Of a stretch of DNA of 64,000 nucleotides, positions 58,911 through 64,000 are shown in pieces (positions within the stretch are counted from its first letter, which is position 1; the number at the start of each line of letters is the position of its first letter). The stretch spans positions 1 to 64,000 of IMG/VR virus record IMGVR_UViG_3300019458_000024, one strand, 5' to 3'. The notes under the pieces were generated by a model. The model was given only the letters and a program-made list of their open reading frames with translations. It was not told the origin of the DNA and searched no databases. The stretch comes from a virus. The position numbers and the translations under genes are program-made.

Positions 58911-60572
58911 TTACACTAAAGTGGTCCAGTGTCCGTCAACAACGAAGAGCATTTGACGCTTACCATTGGGGTGGATGACATTGTGAGCATGTGCCCATGA
59001 ACTGGGACCTTTAGTGTAATCCAGCTTAAGTGTGGTAGAGGTGCCTACTTGGTGACATCCAAATCTGATTCCAGGCTTGTGGACATGAGCTATTGAGCTT
59101 TTAACACCTATCTTAGCGAATTGATTGATGTTTCCCTTGGAGCCATTGATTCCGTTGTGTCCGTGCATCCCTACTTCCACGTCACTAACCATGTAGCTCT
59201 CGTCTGGTGCTAAGAACCGGACCGGAACCTTGCTTTTTCCAGTTATCCAAACTGCTAGTGGATCTTCGTGCACTATGCCGTGTTCTTTAAAAGATACTGA
59301 TTCAATGAGGGAACTCCACAGAGATAACCACGCTTTTGCATTCCACGGTTCTTCAGTTGGTGCGTTAACTTCTTTCATCCATCGTAGTAGGTGACCGTGG
59401 TGATTACTAGATACGATTATATTTTCAGCCCAGTCTGGTGTGGTCGATTCTATGTGTTTTAGGGTTAGCTCTAGTTCTCTCTCTACCAGATGATGCCCGT
59501 GCATGTGTTTGGAGTACTGTATAACCGGATCTTTTCTATTGTGGTGAGAGATTGAGTACCCGTCAAAAACATCGTGTCTAACAATTTTCTTTGGCCGCAA
59601 TGTGTTGACAATGGAGTTTTTGTCTAGATATGTAGCTGCTCTGCATTTGCTGTCATTAATCATCGCGTGCTCGTCGCCCGTGATTAACGCTAGCGCACCG
59701 TCAGACTTACTCATTCGATCTGGGCTGTAATACTTATTCAGATCGTAGAATCCACCATTTTTCCGGTCGTTAGTTACTGACCTGATATAGAATCTGGGTC
59801 CATCCGTTTCTACAATTACTGCACCTCTACTGTGGTGGAATTCTCCGTTCACACCAGCTCTGGAATCAGAATATTCGCGTACACTGGTGCTCCCAGTTGT
59901 ATACATGACTTTAGGTAGCTTGTTTTGTGGAGTAGCTACCATTTCCATAGCGAGTTGTGGATGTCCAAAAACTGCAGAGGCACCTTTTGATAGGGACTCT
60001 AGTCCGCTTAGTGGAGATGTGGCGGTAGGTTGGACTCTAACATGCCCCATCACCCACAAGTGTTCGTGTAGTTTTACGAGTTCATCCGTTGCGTACGGCT
60101 CTATTTCCTCGGGCCACCACGCCTGGTACACTTTGCACTCTTGTGGGGAAGTAGGGTTCCTATATCTGATAGGAATGACAATTATTTCTGCGTCGTTTTC
60201 TTTGGCATACACATTGATACTATTCCAGACATCCATGTCTAGAGCTGCGTTGTTCTGCGCGGAAGTAATTATGAATCTTTTTGCATTGCGAATTCTTTTC
60301 TTGCGATCTTTTGAGAGAGAGTAAATGATGTCCTCTGGTCTCACTGTTTTTGGCTTCTTCTCTTTTTCTTCAAGTTTGCCCATGTAGTCAACGAGGGACC
60401 CTTGGAGACTTAGCCTGCTCTTATATCTCTTGTGTGCGTTAAATAACGCATCCACAGTTATCAACTCTTTTGTTTCTTTAGATAAAGCAGTGGCAAGATC
60501 GCTTGTGGTGCTAACCTTCTTGCCACACTTTTCTAAAAGCCCCTTTTCAAAGAGCTTCGTCCAATTTGGCAT
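58911..60572 (-). CDS. T5 A1-like protein (metallophosphatase-related)
   Basis: 553 residues. The segment RFIITSAQNNAALDMDVWNS...AEIIVIPIRYRNPTSP is the hallmark of the A1 family, known from T5 where A1 is needed for host-DNA degradation and second-step DNA transfer. Phosphoesterase-like motifs follow: ALITGDEHAM, RHDVFDGYSISHHN, IVSSNHHGHLLRWM and GMHGHNG. The length is close to that of T5 A1. It is the largest gene of the only minus-strand block, which fits an early takeover module. Confidence 0.75.
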   Translation of the reverse strand: MPNWTKLFEKGLLEKCGKKVSTTSDLATALSKETKELITVDALFNAHKRYKSRLSLQGSLVDYMGKLEEKEKKPKTVRPEDIIYSLSKDRKKRIRNAKRFIITSAQNNAALDMDVWNSINVYAKENDAEIIVIPIRYRNPTSPQECKVYQAWWPEEIEPYATDELVKLHEHLWVMGHVRVQPTATSPLSGLESLSKGASAVFGHPQLAMEMVATPQNKLPKVMYTTGSTSVREYSDSRAGVNGEFHHSRGAVIVETDGPRFYIRSVTNDRKNGGFYDLNKYYSPDRMSKSDGALALITGDEHAMINDSKCRAATYLDKNSIVNTLRPKKIVRHDVFDGYSISHHNRKDPVIQYSKHMHGHHLVERELELTLKHIESTTPDWAENIIVSSNHHGHLLRWMKEVNAPTEEPWNAKAWLSLWSSLIESVSFKEHGIVHEDPLAVWITGKSKVPVRFLAPDESYMVSDVEVGMHGHNGINGSKGNINQFAKIGVKSSIAHVHKPGIRFGCHQVGTSTTLKLDYTKGPSSWAHAHNVIHPNGKRQMLFVVDGHWTTLV

Positions 60573-60653
60573 GTAGTTATTTGCTCCTGGCTATTAGATG
60601 CCTGGATCAAATCTACCACAAGCAGCGGCGGTGTAAACTATTTAAGCCCTAAA

Positions 60654-61295
60654 TTAGGGGAAATACTTAGCTAAAACACCGCCGCCAGTCTCTTCCCAAT
60701 TCTCTGAAGGTCCCATATCTACATAGCGCCAATCAATAATACCCACAACTTCCCAATATTCGTTGAATACGGGTCCGCCGCTATTTCCAGGGACAACGTG
60801 CATACTTACCCAGAAGTCGTCTTCTTCGTCATATGCGAATACTCTTCCACATTTTGTAGTGATAACGTCAACAAGACCGCCGCCACCTGTATAACAAATG
60901 ATGTCATCGATTTTAGGTGCAACAGTGCTTACTGGCATCCAGTTGTTCAAATCACTCTCTGATTCTAGTCTGGCTGCGTCTTTCTTGCTTTGTGCAACGA
61001 GTTTAGCTTCAATTTTCGTGCCATTCCACAGCCTAATTTGAACTCTTTCCAGGGGACAATCCACCACATGATATGCAGTAATTACGCTCCGTTTACTGAT
61101 AGCCACGCCAGTTCCCATGCTGCGTGAGCCGTCTTTGCAAGTAGTGAATATTCTTACCACCGACTTATACCTATTTTCAGTTGCGTAGCTTTTGTATTGT
61201 CCGCTGTCTGCACTGGGAAGCGTGTGCCTTTGTGGACCTTGAACGTTGCATGACGTGAAAAGTCCAAGAAGTAATAGAATTATTGAATATTTCAT
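60654..61295 (-). CDS. Trypsin-like serine protease lipoprotein
   Basis: 213 residues. Lipobox LFTSC after MKYSIILLLLG; catalytic His in VITAYHVVDC, Asp in SKKDAARLE and Ser in VPGNSGGPVF give a full trypsin/DegP-like triad. A lipid-anchored periplasmic protease encoded by a phage is uncommon. AGGAGGT precedes the ATG by about ten bases. It begins the minus-strand block. Confidence 0.78.
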   Translation of the reverse strand: MKYSIILLLLGLFTSCNVQGPQRHTLPSADSGQYKSYATENRYKSVVRIFTTCKDGSRSMGTGVAISKRSVITAYHVVDCPLERVQIRLWNGTKIEAKLVAQSKKDAARLESESDLNNWMPVSTVAPKIDDIICYTGGGGLVDVITTKCGRVFAYDEEDDFWVSMHVVPGNSGGPVFNEYWEVVGIIDWRYVDMGPSENWEETGGGVLAKYFP

Positions 61296-61345
61296 AAATG
61301 GTGAAACCTCCTACACTTACTTACAGGATACCTTCATACGGCGAA

Positions 61346-61367
61346 AATGTGGCAAAAAATCCACATT
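61346..61367. promoter_or_regulatory. Inverted repeat in divergent intergenic region
   Basis: AATGTGG (61346-61352) and CCACATT (61361-61367) with an A-rich loop in the 129-base region between the divergent protease and micro-peptide genes. Candidate operator or a short hairpin. Confidence 0.3.
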
Positions 61368-61401
61368 ATTGCAACTTGAGAATATTGCTTTGTAAAGTAT
61401 A

Positions 61402-61414
61402 TGTAGAATGACCT
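61402..61414 (+). promoter_or_regulatory. Repeated motif TGTAGAATGACCT, copy 4
   Basis: In the divergent gap, ending ten bases before ATG 61425; TAGAAT is 21 bases upstream of that ATG. This copy overlaps no gene. Confidence 0.6.
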
Positions 61415-61424
61415 ACTATTTAGT

Positions 61425-61523
61425 ATGACTAAAAAACTGCTCGCGCGGTTGAAAAATGCGATTAGGAAATTCATACGCAGAGAAATGAAGTGGGCGGCGT
61501 TTTCGAAGTGTAGAATGACCTAA
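61425..61523 (+). CDS. 32-residue cationic amphipathic peptide
   Basis: MTKKLLARLKNAIRKFIRRE followed by MKWAAFSKCRMT. The first 20 residues form a strongly cationic amphipathic helix. It follows motif copy 4 directly and its end overlaps motif copy 5. Membrane-active or nucleic-acid-binding peptide is possible; translation is not proven because no Shine-Dalgarno is present. Confidence 0.4.
   Translation: MTKKLLARLKNAIRKFIRREMKWAAFSKCRMT
61509..61521 (+). promoter_or_regulatory. Repeated motif TGTAGAATGACCT, copy 5
   Basis: Overlaps the end of the preceding micro-gene and ends seven bases before ATG 61529, with TAGAAT 18 bases upstream of the start. Confidence 0.6.
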
Positions 61524-61528
61524 TAAAT

Positions 61529-61846
61529 ATGAAGAAAGAAGGCACTCTCCTATTTCTGGCCTCCACGACTCTTATTCTTAATGTAATTGACGCTCTTTGC
61601 ACCATGCTGTGGGTGTCGATTTTGGGAGTGGGTAGGGAAGCTAATCCTGTTATGGCATTTTTCCTTAATAGAAGTCCTACGCTATTTTTGGTAGTCAAGC
61701 TTTTGTTGGTGGAGGTCAGTGTTTACGTGTTATGGAGATCTCGATCACACGCGCTGGCGAGGTATGGGTTGTTGTTAGTGTTCCTTGTCTATTCTTTCAT
61801 CGTATTTTTTATACATTCTCCTATGTTAGTTAGGGTGTTGGGATAG
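61529..61846 (+). CDS. DUF5658-like membrane protein
   Basis: 105 residues, three hydrophobic segments. LNVIDALCTMLWVSILGVGREANPVMAFFL fits the DUF5658 pattern (NxxDALxT...EANPxM). Integral membrane protein of unknown function. It is followed one base later by a glycosyltransferase gene and preceded by motif copy 5. Confidence 0.68.
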   Translation: MKKEGTLLFLASTTLILNVIDALCTMLWVSILGVGREANPVMAFFLNRSPTLFLVVKLLLVEVSVYVLWRSRSHALARYGLLLVFLVYSFIVFFIHSPMLVRVLG

Positions 61847-61847
61847 T

Positions 61848-62882
61848 ATGAACATTGCCTACGGCATACATGGCTACGGTTATGGGCACGCTACACGCTC
61901 TATGGCCGTAATAGAAGGTCTGCAAATTTTGGGACACTCTGTTACTGTGTTTGCCGGGGGTAGGGCAATAAAACTTCTGGACGGACTGGTGGAGGTAAAG
62001 GAAGTGCCGTGCTTCGCTTTCCACCAGAGCACTCCTGGGAAAACGGATCCTTTTCTTACCGGCCTTAGAAATGCCCCATATGCCAAGGATCTTATATTTC
62101 GTAAGCGTCGTTACAAAAAAGTTAAACAAGCGCTCAAAGATTGCAAACCTGATATTTTGATAACAGATTCTGAGGCTTGGACTGCGTGGGCAGCCAAGGA
62201 TTTAATGATCCCCACCATTAGCTTTGATCATTATGGAATCATTGCGTGGTGTGACGTAAAAATGGGTTTGATGGACAGGCTGCGTGCCCAAATAGACAAA
62301 GAACTTTATCGTCTAATGATCCCGAATCCTGACAGGGCTCTGATATCTTCCTTCTATTACGCGGAACCCATATCTAGTAACGTAAGTGTAATACCGTCAA
62401 TTCTACGAAAGGAAGTAGAGCAAAGGAAGGCCACTAAAGGTAACCACATCCTGGCTTATTTTTCTATGGGGATGAGTCAACGTGACTTTGACAGTCTCCA
62501 ATATTTTGACGACGTTAGGTTGTATGGCACTGCCCGATCTGGTGTTGAAGGTAACATAATCTACAAAACACCTAGCAATGACGCATTCCTTGATGACTTG
62601 TCATCATGCAAAGCTGTTATTAGTGGTGCCGGCAATCAGCTTATAGGCGAAGCCGTATTCTATCAGAAGCCTGTGTTGGTCATACCTGAGAACAGCGTAG
62701 AGCAGAGACTAAATGCGCACTACGTAGAGTCTATGAGCATAGGAATGACTACTAGTAAGTTGAATGAGTCTGTGTTCAAAAAGTTTTCCAGTAAAATGGA
62801 GTCGTTTAACAGCAGCAAATTATCTAACGGAAGACTGCAAGCACTGGAAATCATTGAAAAATGGTTGGGCGAGTTGTCATGA
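61848..62882 (+). CDS. GT-B glycosyltransferase
   Basis: 344 residues. IAYGIHGYGYGHATRSMAV at the N-terminus and SGAGNQLIGEAVFYQKPVLVIPE...EQRLNAHYVE near residues 265-295 are the conserved features of GT-B enzymes related to MurG/UDP-glycosyltransferases. It could glycosylate phage DNA bases, virion proteins or host surface sugars; the target cannot be told from sequence. Overlaps the next gene by four bases. Confidence 0.75.
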   Translation: MNIAYGIHGYGYGHATRSMAVIEGLQILGHSVTVFAGGRAIKLLDGLVEVKEVPCFAFHQSTPGKTDPFLTGLRNAPYAKDLIFRKRRYKKVKQALKDCKPDILITDSEAWTAWAAKDLMIPTISFDHYGIIAWCDVKMGLMDRLRAQIDKELYRLMIPNPDRALISSFYYAEPISSNVSVIPSILRKEVEQRKATKGNHILAYFSMGMSQRDFDSLQYFDDVRLYGTARSGVEGNIIYKTPSNDAFLDDLSSCKAVISGAGNQLIGEAVFYQKPVLVIPENSVEQRLNAHYVESMSIGMTTSKLNESVFKKFSSKMESFNSSKLSNGRLQALEIIEKWLGELS

Positions 62883-63316
62883 ATGTAAAACCTTATCGTG
62901 TAAGGGTGGTAGCTATCAATGAGATGATTAAGGTTACTGTTAACAACGTGCTGATTCCAGGCGCCTATTTCCTGTGGCGTGGCTACGGAATAAACGATGA
63001 GGATCCTTTTCCAATGGCATTCTCCCCGCCTCCTAAGGTAAAGGCTAACGAGTTCTTAATCATATCTGCAACAGATGTGATGACACGTAAAGAAGTGTGG
63101 CGTGACAAATACCTGCGTCGTTATAAACACGGTAAGTTGTCTTGGGATCTGATACATACAACTTACAAAGGGCCTAATAAACTCCCTCACCGAACGCGCA
63201 TGAAAGCACCGGAGCCGGAGAAACCGACCATCACTAAGTCTCCTAGTAAGGATGAAACAGCGAGAATGCAACGTTTGTGTGACGAACGAAAAAAGAAAGC
63301 GTTATGGAACTTTTGA
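62879..63316 (+). CDS. Hypothetical protein
   Basis: 145 residues from ATG 62879 (ATGA overlap). Beta-rich N-terminal half, basic C-terminal half ending KKALWNF, similar to the WNF ending of the gene at 44991. No domain recognised. Confidence 0.55.
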   Translation: MNVKPYRVRVVAINEMIKVTVNNVLIPGAYFLWRGYGINDEDPFPMAFSPPPKVKANEFLIISATDVMTRKEVWRDKYLRRYKHGKLSWDLIHTTYKGPNKLPHRTRMKAPEPEKPTITKSPSKDETARMQRLCDERKKKALWNF

Positions 63317-63355
63317 AGTTTTACTCTGTGGGCAATTTAATGTAATGTAGGAAGA

Positions 63356-63700
63356 GTGGGAGAGTGGTTCAAAGAATTGTATAAGAGTGTAAAATATTAC
63401 TTTTCTTTGTATCTGTGTTCGTGGATGGGGCACAAGTTTGGACCTTACCAACACTCCGTAGTACCGTTGGGCGGACCGTATGTGCTCGAAGGTAAGTTTT
63501 CATACTGTGAAAGATGTGGCGCCCGATGCAAAGGTCGTAATACTAAAGCTGTTCCTTTGTACGACCCAGACGATTCCAGACACCCGTGGAAACTGAAAGG
63601 ATGGCAATACAATAGAGAAACAAAAAACTGGCAACATCCCGATTTTCCAGGTGAAATTAGAACTCTAGAAGACAGAGTCGCATCTGGTAAGGTAATCTAA
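63356..63700 (+). CDS. Hypothetical protein with zinc knuckle
   Basis: 114 residues from GTG 63356. One CERCGARC cluster plus an upstream Cys may bind metal. GTG start has GGAAGAG close upstream; an AT-rich stretch TAATGT at 63338 might be a -10 box. Function unknown. Confidence 0.55.
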   Translation: MGEWFKELYKSVKYYFSLYLCSWMGHKFGPYQHSVVPLGGPYVLEGKFSYCERCGARCKGRNTKAVPLYDPDDSRHPWKLKGWQYNRETKNWQHPDFPGEIRTLEDRVASGKVI

Positions 63701-63708
63701 TTAGAGTC

Positions 63709-64000
63709 ATGCCTATTATTAACATACCTACAATTACAGCAACCGGAGTCTGGACGGTTGATCCTACTATTACAGTTACCAGTGACAAGTTTGTCTTTAC
63801 CCCAAACCTCCCTGCGCATACAGCTATCTTGACTTCTAGTGTTCCTATGGCTTTATGGGTAGAATTGTTCGAACTTTTTGAGAAAAAGCTCACACAGAAA
63901 GATTTGGATGATTTTTGGGCCCGCTGGAATGCTTCCATGTCCGGCGTTGCGTGCCCTGTGTTGCCAGGCGCCAGAGGCCCCGTTGTGGATTTGAAATCTG
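63709..64000 (+). CDS. Gene running off the window end
   Basis: Open from ATG 63709 to the last base without a stop (at least 97 residues). Starts MPIINIPTITATGVWTVD. Thr/Val-rich opening then a helical part (ELFEKKLTQKDLDDFWARW). No domain recognised; possibly the start of another structural gene. Confidence 0.55.
   Translation, partial: MPIINIPTITATGVWTVDPTITVTSDKFVFTPNLPAHTAILTSSVPMALWVELFELFEKKLTQKDLDDFWARWNASMSGVACPVLPGARGPVVDLKS

Noticed and set aside
1-64000. CRISPR array, rRNA, integrase or attachment sites
   Set aside because: No regularly spaced direct repeats, rRNA-like sequence or recombinase motifs were found on either strand.

Overview
This window is a stretch of a double-stranded DNA bacteriophage genome, almost certainly a virulent tailed phage of a Gram-negative host. 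Reasons: gene-dense layout with ATGA/TAATG start-stop overlaps, a GpA-type terminase large subunit, tail-fibre and tailspike genes, a full phage replication and nucleotide set, and several predicted lipoproteins plus a predicted outer-membrane barrel that only make sense with a host outer membrane. No integrase, repressor, CRISPR array, rRNA or tRNA was seen.

Layout. 1-9.2 kb: a tail-fibre/appendage region built from repeatedly duplicated beta-rich modules plus a beta-helix tailspike. 9.2-12.4 kb: small membrane/coiled-coil proteins and a UvsW-like SF2 helicase. 12.5-18.4 kb: a second tail-fibre cluster with HxH repeats, a DUF4376-like gene split by an in-frame amber codon, small membrane proteins and a J-domain protein. 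18.5-31.5 kb: nucleotide and DNA metabolism: class II ribonucleotide reductase with two HNH inteins, DnaB-type helicase, adenine methyltransferase, family A DNA polymerase, SSB, RecA. 31.5-41.3 kb: recombination genes (SbcD, SbcC, resolvase-like nuclease, RNase H) invaded by mobile endonucleases; it includes an HNH/AP2-like protein fused to MazG and a methyltransferase carrying an intein whose HNH endonuclease lies in a different reading frame. A strongly folded RNA candidate sits between sbcC and the next gene. 41.3-51 kb: packaging genes, dNMP kinase, M15 endolysin, RlpA-like protein, LAGLIDADG endonuclease. 51-57.4 kb: dCMP deaminase, deoxyribonucleotidase, many tiny genes, a SLOG-type protein, an exported collagen-like barrel protein and a Cys-rich lipoprotein. 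57.3-61.3 kb: the only minus-strand block: a T5 A1-like protein, a C39-like cysteine peptidase and a trypsin-like lipoprotein. 61.4-64 kb: plus strand again, with a DUF5658 membrane protein, a GT-B glycosyltransferase and a gene running off the end.

How it fits together. The A1-like protein and exported proteases look like host-takeover/envelope genes; RNR, dCMP deaminase, dNMP kinase, deoxyribonucleotidase and MazG manage nucleotide pools; PolA, helicases, SSB, RecA and SbcCD replicate and repair; TerL and a TerS-like protein package; the M15 endolysin and small membrane proteins lyse. At least seven homing-endonuclease-like or intein elements sit in these core genes. The most unusual observations are the out-of-frame HNH gene overprinted on an intein (36.1-37.1 kb), the structured RNA at 39.83-40.00 kb, and a 13-base motif (TGTAGAATGACCT) repeated five times just before gene starts.
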